A DNA stretch of 64,000 nt, from assembly GCF_008386495.1 (NCBI RefSeq), contig NZ_VTHJ01000009.1:62001-126000 (forward strand), in the 5' to 3' direction. Of the stretch, positions 35,394 to 44,108 are shown one piece after another. The notes below the pieces were generated by a model, which was not told the DNA's origin, searched no databases, and was given only the letters and a program-made list of their open reading frames with translations. Numbering within the stretch: the stretch's first letter is position 1; each line of letters opens with the position of its first letter. The position numbers and the translations under genes are program-made. This stretch comes from Streptomyces tailanensis (lineage in GTDB: Bacteria > Actinomycetota > Actinomycetes > Streptomycetales > Streptomycetaceae).

Positions 35394-36374
35394 ATGACCG
35401 AACGCCCCGACGGCGCCCCGGCCCAGCCCCAGCCGCAGGATCAGCCGTCCGTGCCCCCGGCCTGGCCTCCAAGACATCCCGGCGCCGAGACCCAGCAGCC
35501 GGCCCAGCCCCCGCATCAGACGCCGACACAGCCCCAACCGCCGGCACCGGCACCGGCACAGCCGCAGGCACATGCACAGCCTCAGGCCCAGCCGACACCG
35601 AGCGCCTATCCCTACCCCAACCCCCAGTCACCGGCCGGCTTCGGCCCTCCCGCCGCCCCGATACCCCACCAGCAGAACCCCTACGGCCAGCCGCCCACCG
35701 GCTACCCGCTCGAGCCCACCCCGCCCCTGACGGGCGGTGGCGCCGGACGCGCCGTACTGTGGGCCGCGCTGGGCGCGGTGGTCGCCTCCGCGGCCTGGGC
35801 CGGCGGCGTCTTCCTCCTGGGCGACGACACCGAGGCGGACTTGCGCGGATACCAGGCCAAGGCCAACCTCTGCTCCTCGGTGGACTACTCGTCGTTCAGG
35901 GAGGAGTACCCCGAGGAGGACACGGAGCCCGTGGACAACGCCCTGGAGCACGAGGCCCTCGACCAGAACTACTGCAGCATCTCCCTCAAGACGTCCTCCG
36001 CCTCCACCATCTCCGACGCCTACTTCTCGGTCCAGATGGACCTCCACAAGAAGACCGACCCCGGCCCCGAGTTCACCGCCCTGTGGTCCGAGTACGACCA
36101 GCGCTACGACGACTACGACGTGGAGAAGGTCACCGGCTTCGGCGACGAGGCGTATCTCGTCACCGAGGACAGCTCGTCCGGCGACGACACCAGCGGCAGC
36201 CGGTCGGCCACCCTCGCGGTGCGCGACGGCTGGATGACGTACGAGATGCGCTGGAGCGCCTACGGCTCCAGCTACGACGATGTGTCGATGGCGGAGGTGG
36301 ACGAGGTCGTCGGCTGGCTGAAGGAGGACACCACCTCGACGCTGGAGAACCTCAAGTCCATCGACGGGGTGTGA
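35394..36374 (+). CDS. Membrane-anchored protein with Pro/Gln-rich cytoplasmic tail
   Basis: A 326-residue protein. Residues 1-110 are very rich in Pro, Gln and Ala (low complexity). One helix follows (AVLWAALGAVVASAAWAGGVFLL), then an acidic extracytoplasmic domain with two cysteines (NLCSSVDYS, NYCSISLK) ending in SLEMRW-like strands and TLENLKSIDGV. This layout is common for Streptomyces lipobox-less anchored proteins of unknown function. ATG after GAGGAG (35383-35388). It ends before a hairpin shared with the cupin gene. Confidence 0.78.
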   Translation: MTERPDGAPAQPQPQDQPSVPPAWPPRHPGAETQQPAQPPHQTPTQPQPPAPAPAQPQAHAQPQAQPTPSAYPYPNPQSPAGFGPPAAPIPHQQNPYGQPPTGYPLEPTPPLTGGGAGRAVLWAALGAVVASAAWAGGVFLLGDDTEADLRGYQAKANLCSSVDYSSFREEYPEEDTEPVDNALEHEALDQNYCSISLKTSSASTISDAYFSVQMDLHKKTDPGPEFTALWSEYDQRYDDYDVEKVTGFGDEAYLVTEDSSSGDDTSGSRSATLAVRDGWMTYEMRWSAYGSSYDDVSMAEVDEVVGWLKEDTTSTLENLKSIDGV

Positions 36375-36410
36375 CGGCAGCGGAACCGACTGCGGAACCG
36401 ACATAGGAAG

Positions 36411-36457
36411 GACAGGGCCGGGGGCGGGTGAGAACACCACCGCCTTCCCGCCCTGTC
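36411..36457. terminator. Probable bidirectional terminator
   Basis: GACAGGGC (36411-36418) pairs with GCCCTGTC (36450-36457). Inner GGCGG and CCGCC segments can extend the structure with bulges. It is placed between convergent genes. There is no U-tract, as is usual in Streptomyces. Confidence 0.5.
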
Positions 36458-36476
36458 ACCCTCACCTCGACCTCGG

Positions 36477-36842
36477 TCAGTCGCTCTCGGCCTTGGCGTA
36501 CCCCTTTGCCATGGGCCCCGCGAAGTCGTACACCACGCACTGCTCGTCACCCACGACCCACGCGTCGTGTCCGGGCGGGCACACGAAAACGTCGCCGGGC
36601 CCGACCTCGCTCTCACCGCCTTCGTCCATGACTATGTGCAGGCGTCCTTGGACGACGTACCCGTCGTGGTGGACCTGGCAGCTCTTCGTGCCGGCGATGG
36701 GGGCCACGGACTCGGACCAGCGCCAGCCGGGTTCGAAGGTGGCCACCGCGAAGTCGAGCCCGGTGAGGTGGACGGCCTCAAGGTGGCCGCGCGGGAAGTC
36801 CCGCCGCTCGTCCGGCTTCTCGACCGTCTTGATCTCCAGCAT
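36477..36842 (-). CDS. Small cupin-domain protein
   Basis: A 121-residue single cupin. The first cupin motif is visible around CQVHHDGYVVQGRLHIVMDEGGE and the second around GPGDVFVCPPGHDAWVVGDEQ, giving several His and Glu ligands for a metal ion. Function may be an isomerase, dioxygenase or sensor; nothing nearby specifies a substrate. ATG at 36840-36842 follows GGAAGGAG. It converges with the anchored protein gene. Confidence 0.85.
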   Translation of the reverse strand: MLEIKTVEKPDERRDFPRGHLEAVHLTGLDFAVATFEPGWRWSESVAPIAGTKSCQVHHDGYVVQGRLHIVMDEGGESEVGPGDVFVCPPGHDAWVVGDEQCVVYDFAGPMAKGYAKAESD

Positions 36843-37008
36843 GACGGCTCCTTCCGTTCCGACCCACTCCTCCATCGTCCGCCTGTCAACCCGGGGCCGC
36901 CAACCGGAGGGACCGGTGTCGCCGGAGGTGCCGGGGTGGTGGCTGGAGCGTGTAATGGGGGCTGCGGTCGATCGCTCCCGCTGGAGAGGCGATGCGCTGG
37001 GAGAGGCG

Positions 37009-38494
37009 ATGCGCTCAAGTCAATCCGGTGAGGAGAGCGGGACCCGGGCCGCGCCGGGACGGCTGCGGCGCCTCGGCGAGTGGTGCGCCCGGCACTTCGT
37101 CATCGTCATCGTCGCGTGGCTGGTGGCTCTCGCGGCCCTGCAGACGCTGAACCGGTCCTTCGGCGGTGACTACTCGGACAACTTCACCCTCTCGGGCGTG
37201 CAGTCCCAGCAGGACCTGGAGGTGCTGGAGAAGCACGATCCGGCGGCCGGCGGCCGGCCGACGACCGGGTCAGCGAACTGATCGGGTTCACGGTGGCGAT
37301 CGTCGTCCTCCTGGTCGGCTTCGGCAGCGTCATCGAGGCCGGACTGCCGCTGGTGACCGCACTGCTCAGCGCGGTGGGCGGCCTCGCCTGCCTCGGCCTG
37401 CTCGCCTCGGCGTTCACCTTCGCCACCGTCTCATCGACCCTGGCCACGATGATCGGCCTCGGCGTCGGCATCGACTACGCCCTGTTCCTGATCACCCGTC
37501 ACCGCCAGAACCTCATGGACGGCGCCGGCCCCGTGCACGCGGCCGGACTTGCCACGGCGACCAGCGGCCGCGCCGTCCTCGTCTCCGGCTGCACGGTGAT
37601 CATCGCCCTGGCCGGGTTGTACGCGTCCGGCGTGAGCTTCATCGGCAAACTCGGCCTCGCGGCCGCGACGACCGTCGTCTCGGCGGTCGTCGGCACGCCC
37701 TCACCCTGGTCCCGGCCCTGCTCGGCCTGATCGGCAGACGCATCGACCGCTACCACGTCCGCCACCCGGTCGCCGAGACCGGCACCGAGGCGGGGGAGGA
37801 GATCCAGGGAACCTGGCACCGCTACGCCCAGCGCGTGGAACACCGGCCCTGGCACTTCCTGGCGGCGGGCGTCACGGCGATCGTCGTCCTGGCGATCCCC
37901 GCCTTCTCCCTCCAGCTCGGTCACATCGGCGACGGCGCCGACCCCACCTCCTTCACCGACCGACGCGCCTACGACCTGATGACCGACGCCTTGGGCCCCG
38001 GCTCCAACGGCCCCCTCACCGTCGTCATCGACCAGACCTCCGTGCCGTCCTCGGACCGCCAGTCCTTGCAGAGCACCGCGCAGAAGAACCTGAACGCGGT
38101 GGAGGGAGCGCACGCGGTCACCCCACTGTCCGCCACCAAGGACGGGGACGTCCTGATCGGCACGGTCTACTCGAAGGAGTCCCCGCAGAACGCCGACACC
38201 ACGGACCTGGTGAACCGCCTCGTCGACGACACCCTCCCCGCCTCGGTCTCCGGCACGAAGGCCGAGGGATATGTCACCGGCACCACGGCCGCCCAGGTCG
38301 ACTTCCGTGACATCGTGGCGAGTCGACTGCCCCTCATCATCGCCGTGGTCGTCGCCCTGGCCTTTTTGATCATCCTCGCCGTATTCCGTGGTCTGCTGGT
38401 CGCGTTGAAGGCGGCGGTGCTCAACGTCCTGTCCATCACCGCCTCGTACGGAGTGTCCGTCGCCGTCTTCCAATGGGGCTGGGGCGGCCCCTGA
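37009..38494 (+). pseudogene. Decayed MMPL/RND-type transporter gene
   Basis: Three frames must be joined to follow the homology. The N-terminal part MRSSQSGEESGTRAAPGRL... with the first helix FVIVIVAWLVALAAL runs to about 37250. A frame change and a large internal deletion join this to VSELIGFTVAIVVLLVGFGSV and the GLGVGIDYALFLITRHR motif (frame opening about 37263-37690). A second frameshift near 37695 leads to ALTLVPALLGLIGRRIDRYH, which continues to a stop at 38492-38494 inside a transmembrane helix. Intact MMPL proteins are about 700-750 residues and have a further block of helices, which is absent. The region cannot make a working transporter. Confidence 0.85.
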
Positions 38495-38740
38495 ACTCCT
38501 TTGCTGCGGCCGACGTTCGGACGAGCGGCCGTACGAAGGACCCGGTGCACGGGTCGATGGCACCGGGTAGTGCAGAGAGCAGAGAGAACTGCGTGTGCGG
38601 GTGCGCCGCGTGCGCCGCCGTGAGGCGGAATGCGCACAGAGTGACAGACGTGAGTCGCATATGTCAGGGGCATATCAAGTCGTTGTCCGGAAAGAGTTCG
38701 ATCGAGGGGCAACCCGACAGGGCCTGGGTCCGATGCGGCC

Positions 38741-39157
38741 ATGCCCGAGGTGCTTTCCGTTGCCCGAAAGGGCAGGACCGAAAAACTCCGGTGGAAACAA
38801 ATCGCCAAGCGGGCCGCTCTGGCCGCGACGACGACGTTGGCGCTGACGGCCTCACTGACCGCCGTCACCGCGACGGAGGCGTTCGCGATCAATTCGGTGC
38901 CCTGTGGCCGTAGCGACTTCGTGCAGGTCACCACCCACCAGGCCGGCCACTCCTCCCGAGACCTGTGTTTCGCCAACGCCGGAACCATCTCCCTGCCCGG
39001 CAACTCGTGGATCACCCGGATCTCGACCGGCAACAACCGCGTCCAGTGGTTCGGGGACGCGAGGTGGCAGCCCGACGCCGGCATCAACAAGTGGACCGCC
39101 TTCACCTGGCCGAACCACCCCGGTGGGGTCAGCGCGAGCTGGATCAGGATCCTCTGA
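38741..39157 (+). CDS. Secreted beta/gamma-crystallin-like protein (killer-toxin-like SKLP type)
   Basis: A 138-residue precursor with a signal peptide (basic KGRTEKLRWKQIAKR, hydrophobic AALAATTTLALTASLTAVTA, cleavage expected after AFA near residue 49). The mature part has VPCGRSDFVQV, DLCFANAGTISL and WITRISTGNNRVQWFGD, which strongly recall the Streptomyces yeast-killer-toxin-like protein SKLP and other single-domain beta/gamma crystallins. Two Cys can form a disulfide. Possible roles are antifungal or Ca2+-binding; not shown. ATG at 38741. A 246-base stretch before it, after the MMPL remnant, holds no gene I can support. Confidence 0.75.
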   Translation: MPEVLSVARKGRTEKLRWKQIAKRAALAATTTLALTASLTAVTATEAFAINSVPCGRSDFVQVTTHQAGHSSRDLCFANAGTISLPGNSWITRISTGNNRVQWFGDARWQPDAGINKWTAFTWPNHPGGVSASWIRIL

Positions 39158-39205
39158 TCCCCTGAACCACCGGTGATACCGGGGACGGCGATGACTGACG
39201 AGGCA

Positions 39206-40444
39206 TCAGGGGCAGGCCAGGCGCTCCTTGGCTGCGACCCGGACTTCCGTCTCCTCCATGGGGTCGTCCCGCAACCGCGCGAGCAGTTCCCGGACGTGCG
39301 GCAGATCGGGCGCCCTGGCGACGCCCAGCAACCGGGCCTCCGATTCGCAGTCCCACAGCGACTCGGCGTACACCAGGTCCAGCCCGGCCGGTGCGATGGC
39401 TGCCAACGCCTTGAGGTAGGCGGGCCGTTCGTACGAGTGCGGGGTGCGCAGCCACAGCCGCCGCAGCACCGGGGCGGCATCGGTGGCGGCCGTCCCGAAA
39501 CGGGCGAGCCCGTCGGCCAGTACCGAGGGCCCACACCACTGGCGTGCCTTCTCATGGGCCGCGAGCTCATCCACCAGTACGGGCAGGTCCTGGACTTCCC
39601 CCTGTTCCGCCAGCACCCGGATGCCAGCCCATGACAGCCATGGTCGCTCGTCCACCGCCCAGGCCCGCGCCTCGGGCACGGCGAGAGCACCGAGCCGCTC
39701 GACCGCCCGCATGAGGCCGGGCAGAGGCAGTTCACCGTTCACATCCGCAAGGTCGGGAACCAACGGGATCAGCCTTGGCTCCGGCGGACGTCCGGCCAGC
39801 ACGCGCAGGGCATGCACCTTTTCACTCCTGGCCGACCCGCCATCGGCCAGGACGGAAAGAAGTCGGCCGACGCTCGTACCGGCATCGTCGATACGACGCA
39901 GCTCCGGACGACCAGGGGAGGAGCCCGCCATTCCCCAGCGCACCCAGGGCTCGCAGCGCCACAACAGCCGCTCCTCCCCGGTCAGCCGGGCCCGCGCCAC
40001 ATCGGCCAGATCGTCCCACCACTCGACCGGCCAGGCGTCCGCCACCGACTCGAGCACATCGACCCAGTGCTCGCCTTCGCGGACGTACGCCCGAAGCGCT
40101 TCACGTGCCTGCGCCGACCCCGACAGGGCGAGCAACTCCAACATGCGGGTGGCCCGCTCGCAGTCATCCGCGTCGCCCGTCAACAGGGCGAACACCGGAT
40201 CCAGTCCGAGCCCCAACTCCCGTATCAGCCGGGCCAGATACAGGTGCCGGTCGTCCACGGAGTCCCACCGCCAGTCCTTCCGGACGACGTCGTACACCAA
40301 CTCGGCGGCTCCCGCCGAGCCTTCCCCCTGACCCGACGCCAACAGCGCGCCCACCCCTCGCCCTCGCTGCAACAGCCCCTTGAGCGAGTGCGGGGAGGCA
40401 TACACATCCTGGGGAGGCTCCGGGGTGCTGACGGTCCGGGTCAC
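39206..40444 (-). CDS. Helical-repeat (HEAT-like) protein of unknown function
   Basis: A protein of about 412 residues made of short Ala/Leu-rich paired helices (for example ERATRMLELLALSGSAQAREALRAYV, LPVLVDELAAHEKARQW, LPHVRELLARLRDDP), a HEAT/ARM-like look suggesting a binding scaffold. No catalytic motif is seen. The start is uncertain. A GTG at 40442-40444 lies just beyond the helicase stop (40449-40451) and would allow coupled translation; longer starts overlap the helicase reading frame and give a basic low-complexity tail. It is probably co-transcribed with the helicase. Confidence 0.7.
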   Translation of the reverse strand: MTRTVSTPEPPQDVYASPHSLKGLLQRGRGVGALLASGQGEGSAGAAELVYDVVRKDWRWDSVDDRHLYLARLIRELGLGLDPVFALLTGDADDCERATRMLELLALSGSAQAREALRAYVREGEHWVDVLESVADAWPVEWWDDLADVARARLTGEERLLWRCEPWVRWGMAGSSPGRPELRRIDDAGTSVGRLLSVLADGGSARSEKVHALRVLAGRPPEPRLIPLVPDLADVNGELPLPGLMRAVERLGALAVPEARAWAVDERPWLSWAGIRVLAEQGEVQDLPVLVDELAAHEKARQWCGPSVLADGLARFGTAATDAAPVLRRLWLRTPHSYERPAYLKALAAIAPAGLDLVYAESLWDCESEARLLGVARAPDLPHVRELLARLRDDPMEETEVRVAAKERLACP

Positions 40445-40448
40445 CGGG

Positions 40449-41789
40449 TCAGCGGCTCTTGCGTACCCGTGCCGCTGCGCGGGCTTCCGCGGCCTTGCGG
40501 GCCTCTGCGGCTTTGCGGGACTCCTTCGCGCGGCCGCCCGGGCGGGTGCCGAGTCCCCGGAAGGGGGCGTTGCCACTGTTGCCCTTCGCCCCGACCGGCG
40601 GGCGTTGCGCTCCGGTGATGGCGGTCAACTTCGCCTCGCCGGAACGCACTTGTGTGACGGTCGGCCGGATCCCGGCTTCGGACAGCATCCGGTTCACATC
40701 GCGCCGCTGGTCCGGGGTGACCAGCGTGACCACGCTCCCGGACTCCCCGGCCCGCGCCGTACGCCCGCCACGGTGCAGGTAGTCCTTGGCGTCGGCCGGC
40801 GGGTCGACGTTGACGACGAGGTCGAGCGCGTCGATGTGAATGCCCCGCGCCGCGACATCGGTGGCCACCAGCACGGTGATCTCGCCCTTCTTGAACCGGG
40901 CCAGGGTGTGCGTGCGCTGCGGCTGCGACTTCCCGCCGTGCAGGGCGCCGGCGCGTACGCCACTGTCCCGCAGATGGCGGGTGAACCGGTCGACGCCGGC
41001 CTTGGTGTCCAGGAACATCAGTACCCGCCCGTCCCGCGCGGCGATCTCGGTCGCGGTCGCGTACTTGTCGGCGGGGTGGATGTTCAGCACATGGTGTTCC
41101 ATCGTGATGACCGAGCCCGCCACCTGGTCCACCGAGGCGAGAACCGGGTCGTGCAGGTAGCTCCGCACCAGTTGGTCGACGTCACCGTCGAGCGTGGCGG
41201 AGAACAGCAGCCGCTGTCCGTCGGAGCGGACCTGGTCCAGGATGTCCGAGACCTGCGGCAGGAACCCCAGGTCGCACATCCGGTCCGCCTCGTCCAGCAC
41301 CGTGATCCGTACCTGATCCAGATGGCAGTACCGGCGCGACACCAGGTCGACCAGCCGCCCCGGCGTGGCGATGACCACCTCGGCACCCTCCCGCAGCTGC
41401 GCCGCCTGCCGGTTGATCGCCAGCCCGCCGACCGCCGTCGCCAAACGCACATCCAGCGTCCGCGCGTACGGCGCCAGCGCATCGCTCACCTGCTGCGCGA
41501 GCTCCCGGGTCGGCACCAGCACCAGCGCGAGCGGCCGCTTCGACTCCGCTCGCCGGCCTGCCGTCCGGGTGAGCAGCGCGAGCCCGAAAGCCAGCGTCTT
41601 GCCGGAACCGGTCCGCGCGCGGCCGAGGACATCACGGCCGGCTAGCGCATGCGGCAGGGCCGCCGCCTGGATCGGGAACGGTTCCGTCACCCCGAGGCCG
41701 GTCATCGTCTCCAGCAGCCGCGGCGGCAGCCCGAGCGCGTCGAACGACGCGGCGTGGGACGTTCCAGAAGCCGACGGCTTCGCGTTCAT
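40449..41789 (-). CDS. DEAD-box ATP-dependent RNA helicase
   Basis: A 446-residue helicase that would unwind RNA duplexes. Motifs in order: Q-motif region FDALGLPPRLLETMTGLGVTEPFPIQ, Walker A ARTGSGKT (58-65), PTRELA, TPGRL, DEAD at 166-169, SAT at 197-199, and C-terminal VATDVAARGIHI with HRGGRTARAG (arginine finger). A basic Ala/Lys/Arg tail (about residues 415-446) probably helps RNA binding. ATG start at 41787-41789. Downstream and nearly contiguous is the HEAT-like gene; upstream lies a strong terminator separating it from the RNA repair operon. Confidence 0.95.
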   Translation of the reverse strand: MNAKPSASGTSHAASFDALGLPPRLLETMTGLGVTEPFPIQAAALPHALAGRDVLGRARTGSGKTLAFGLALLTRTAGRRAESKRPLALVLVPTRELAQQVSDALAPYARTLDVRLATAVGGLAINRQAAQLREGAEVVIATPGRLVDLVSRRYCHLDQVRITVLDEADRMCDLGFLPQVSDILDQVRSDGQRLLFSATLDGDVDQLVRSYLHDPVLASVDQVAGSVITMEHHVLNIHPADKYATATEIAARDGRVLMFLDTKAGVDRFTRHLRDSGVRAGALHGGKSQPQRTHTLARFKKGEITVLVATDVAARGIHIDALDLVVNVDPPADAKDYLHRGGRTARAGESGSVVTLVTPDQRRDVNRMLSEAGIRPTVTQVRSGEAKLTAITGAQRPPVGAKGNSGNAPFRGLGTRPGGRAKESRKAAEARKAAEARAAARVRKSR

Positions 41790-41826
41790 GGGGGAACCTT
41801 CCTGGGTCTGGCGCTTGTAACGCGGC

Positions 41827-41854
41827 GGGGCCCGTACCCCTTGGTACGGGCCCC
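41827..41854 (-). terminator. Hairpin terminator after the RNA repair operon
   Basis: GGGGCCCGTACC (41827-41838) and GGTACGGGCCCC (41843-41854) form a perfect 12-bp stem with a CCTT loop. It follows the kinase-phosphatase gene in the direction of transcription and precedes the helicase gene. Confidence 0.8.
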
Positions 41855-41897
41855 GGCGGTGTCGAAGCGTGCCGTCAGCCTACCAGCGGGCCCCCGG

Positions 41898-42821
41898 TCA
41901 GAAGCTGCCGTAGTTGACCTGCCAGGTCGGCAGCCCCATACGACGCCACACGGCGACGACGCGGTCACGGTCGTCGAGGGAGACCCGTACCGCGAAACGG
42001 TGGCGCACATGCCGGTCGAACAGTTCGGCCTTCACCACGTCGTCGCGGCGCCCGTCACCGGCGGCCCGCATCCACAGCTCGTCGTAGGGGACCTCGTGTG
42101 CGCGCAGCCACGCCTCCGTGCGCTCGCGGTGCTCCTCACCCCGGCCGGAGAGCAGGACGATGACATCGCCGTCGGCGCTCCGGAACGAGCGCAGCGCCCC
42201 GCGCACCGACACGTTGAGCAGATCCTCCTCGCAGCGCGTGAAGTCGTACGGCCCCCGATCGCCCCGCAGGGCGAGCGTGCCGTCGATGTCGCACATGACC
42301 GCGGAGGGAAGCGCCGGATCGGCGGTGTACGGCTCGACCACGGGCTCGTCGTTCAGCCACTTGGCGGTCAGCCGCCAGCCGCCCCTGCGGGCCTTCGCGT
42401 GCTTGTCGGCGAGGATCCGGATGATCTCCTCGCCGACCGCCCTCTCCCGCCCGGCATCGCGCCGTACGCACTCCTCCACCGGGACGTCGGTGAAGTCGTG
42501 CACGACGAACGTGGCCTGCCCCGCCACCGCCGCCTTCAGCCGCTTCGGTATGTGCGGGGTCAGGTGCGTGTTGTCCACCACGACGTCGAAACCGCCGTCG
42601 ACGGCCGCGCGCACCGCCGCGTCCTGGATCGCCAGAACCGTCTGCTCGTGCGCGTACGACCGGCCGCGCTCGGATCCCTCGGGTGCCGGGACGTCGAGCA
42701 TCGTCCGCAGATCGTCGAGGTTGACGCGGCGCATCCGGCCCTCGGACTCCGCCTGCAGCCCCCGCGCGGCGGTCGTCTTTCCCGAGGCCGGGAGCCCCGT
42801 CATGACGTGTACTACGGGCAC
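41898..42821 (-). CDS. Polynucleotide kinase-phosphatase, RNA end healing
   Basis: A 307-residue bifunctional enzyme. The N-terminal P-loop GLPASGKTT (residues 9-17) with VVDNTHLTP is a T4 Pnkp-like 5'-kinase. The C-terminal half is an HAD phosphatase with CDIDGTLA (Asp178, Asp180), LLSGRGEEHRERTEAWL and the DDVVKAELF segment, expected to remove 3' or 2',3'-cyclic phosphates. Together they heal broken RNA (or DNA) ends for ligation. The GTG at 42819-42821 has a strong GAGGAG upstream and lies two bases after the stop of the RNA ligase gene, so the pair is translated together. A hairpin terminator follows. Confidence 0.9.
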   Translation of the reverse strand: MPVVHVMTGLPASGKTTAARGLQAESEGRMRRVNLDDLRTMLDVPAPEGSERGRSYAHEQTVLAIQDAAVRAAVDGGFDVVVDNTHLTPHIPKRLKAAVAGQATFVVHDFTDVPVEECVRRDAGRERAVGEEIIRILADKHAKARRGGWRLTAKWLNDEPVVEPYTADPALPSAVMCDIDGTLALRGDRGPYDFTRCEEDLLNVSVRGALRSFRSADGDVIVLLSGRGEEHRERTEAWLRAHEVPYDELWMRAAGDGRRDDVVKAELFDRHVRHRFAVRVSLDDRDRVVAVWRRMGLPTWQVNYGSF

Positions 42822-42823
42822 GG

Positions 42824-44032
42824 TCAATTCTCCTCGTCGGTCTTGAACGGGTCGGACGCCTCCGGCCGGGCGGAACGGTAGGTCACGAGCTCGGTCGGGC
42901 GCCCGTCCAGGCGCAGGAACATGGCGGGACGCAGCGCGGCGTCGGGCAGCGCCTTCGCGGCGCGGGCGAAGGCTCCCCGGTCGCCGACGAGATGCGCGAG
43001 GGACCGGAAGGCCTCGTCGATCGCACGCTCGCGATCCTCCACCTGCTTCTCGATGCCCGCGATCAGGCTCCGCACCCAGGCGTCGAACTCGTCGGGCACC
43101 TGCTCCAGCAGCGCGTCCAGGGGCCTGCCACCGGACGCCTCGATGTCCTCGGCCGAGCAGCCGAGCGCCTGGGCCACCTGCTTGGCGGGCAGCCCCGCGA
43201 ACCGCTGGATGCCGTGACCGCGCCAGATGTCCCGCTCGGTCACACCGGTGAGCACCTTGTGGAGCCGGACGTACTCGGCGAGCTTGGCCTTGGCCCGCAC
43301 CCCCGAGGTGAAGCGCAGCACGAAACCCTCCGCGTCGGTGCCCGTGGCGGCCCGGCCACCCGGCAGCCGGTTGGCCTCGGCCAGGGCCAGCAGCTCCGCG
43401 AGCGGCATCGCCGGCCACACGGTCACCACCGACCCGATGCCCTGCCAGCCGGTCGCGGCCTCGGCCAGCGCGACCTCCGTGCCGTCCTTGGCGAACGCGG
43501 CCAGCAGCACCAGATCACGACGGTCGCCGTAGTCGACGACGATCCGGTTCTGCGGGTAGAGGATTTCGGCGAGGTAGGTCACCCCCGGAACGAGACCGGA
43601 CGTGTCCTTCCCGTCGAGCAGCCGCTGCGCCCACGTGGCCTGCGTGCTGATGAACGACCCCTTGGACGCCACCTGCCACCGGCCGGCGTAGTGGAACACC
43701 ACGGCCAGGCTGCCGTCGACCTTGTCGTACACCTCGAACGGCTCGTCGGGGAGGGCGGGCGCGTACGGCTGACCGGCCTCGTGCTCACCGACGTTGAAGA
43801 ACTTCGGCAGCGGAAGCGCGACGATCTCACCGGTGCTGTCGTCGGCGACGAGACCGCGGCAGCGGATGGTCACGCGGTTCCACACCCGCTCGTACTGGCA
43901 TGTCCTCGTGTACGTGTAGATGGACAGCGGCAGTTCCGGGTGCTGCTTGCGCGTGACGTGCCCCGCGTCGAGCGCCGCCGCCAACTCCTGTGCTGGCAGC
44001 AGCTCGTGAAGAGTCAGGTGGGCCTGGCTCAT
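42824..44032 (-). CDS. RNA ligase, T4 Rnl1-like
   Basis: A 402-residue ligase that would seal 5'-phosphate/3'-OH RNA ends. The nucleotidyl Lys lies in YDKVDGSLAVV (Lys104). Further motifs are CRGLVADDSTGEIVALPLPKFFN (residues about 58-80, the Rnl1-type N-terminal element), TYLAEILYPQNRIVVDYG and EGFVLRFTSGVRAKAKLAEYVRLHK (motifs IV and V with both lysines). The C-terminal third is helical, as in Rnl1 enzymes with a tRNA-specificity domain. ATG at 44030-44032 follows GGGGAGGA. With the next gene it forms a heal-and-seal RNA repair operon. Confidence 0.9.
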   Translation of the reverse strand: MSQAHLTLHELLPAQELAAALDAGHVTRKQHPELPLSIYTYTRTCQYERVWNRVTIRCRGLVADDSTGEIVALPLPKFFNVGEHEAGQPYAPALPDEPFEVYDKVDGSLAVVFHYAGRWQVASKGSFISTQATWAQRLLDGKDTSGLVPGVTYLAEILYPQNRIVVDYGDRRDLVLLAAFAKDGTEVALAEAATGWQGIGSVVTVWPAMPLAELLALAEANRLPGGRAATGTDAEGFVLRFTSGVRAKAKLAEYVRLHKVLTGVTERDIWRGHGIQRFAGLPAKQVAQALGCSAEDIEASGGRPLDALLEQVPDEFDAWVRSLIAGIEKQVEDRERAIDEAFRSLAHLVGDRGAFARAAKALPDAALRPAMFLRLDGRPTELVTYRSARPEASDPFKTDEEN

Positions 44033-44108
44033 GTGTTCCTCCCCATGCTGGTGACTGATTGTCACGTGGGAGGAATGCTGTTGAACACTGATTTTGTGGT
44101 GGGGGCCG

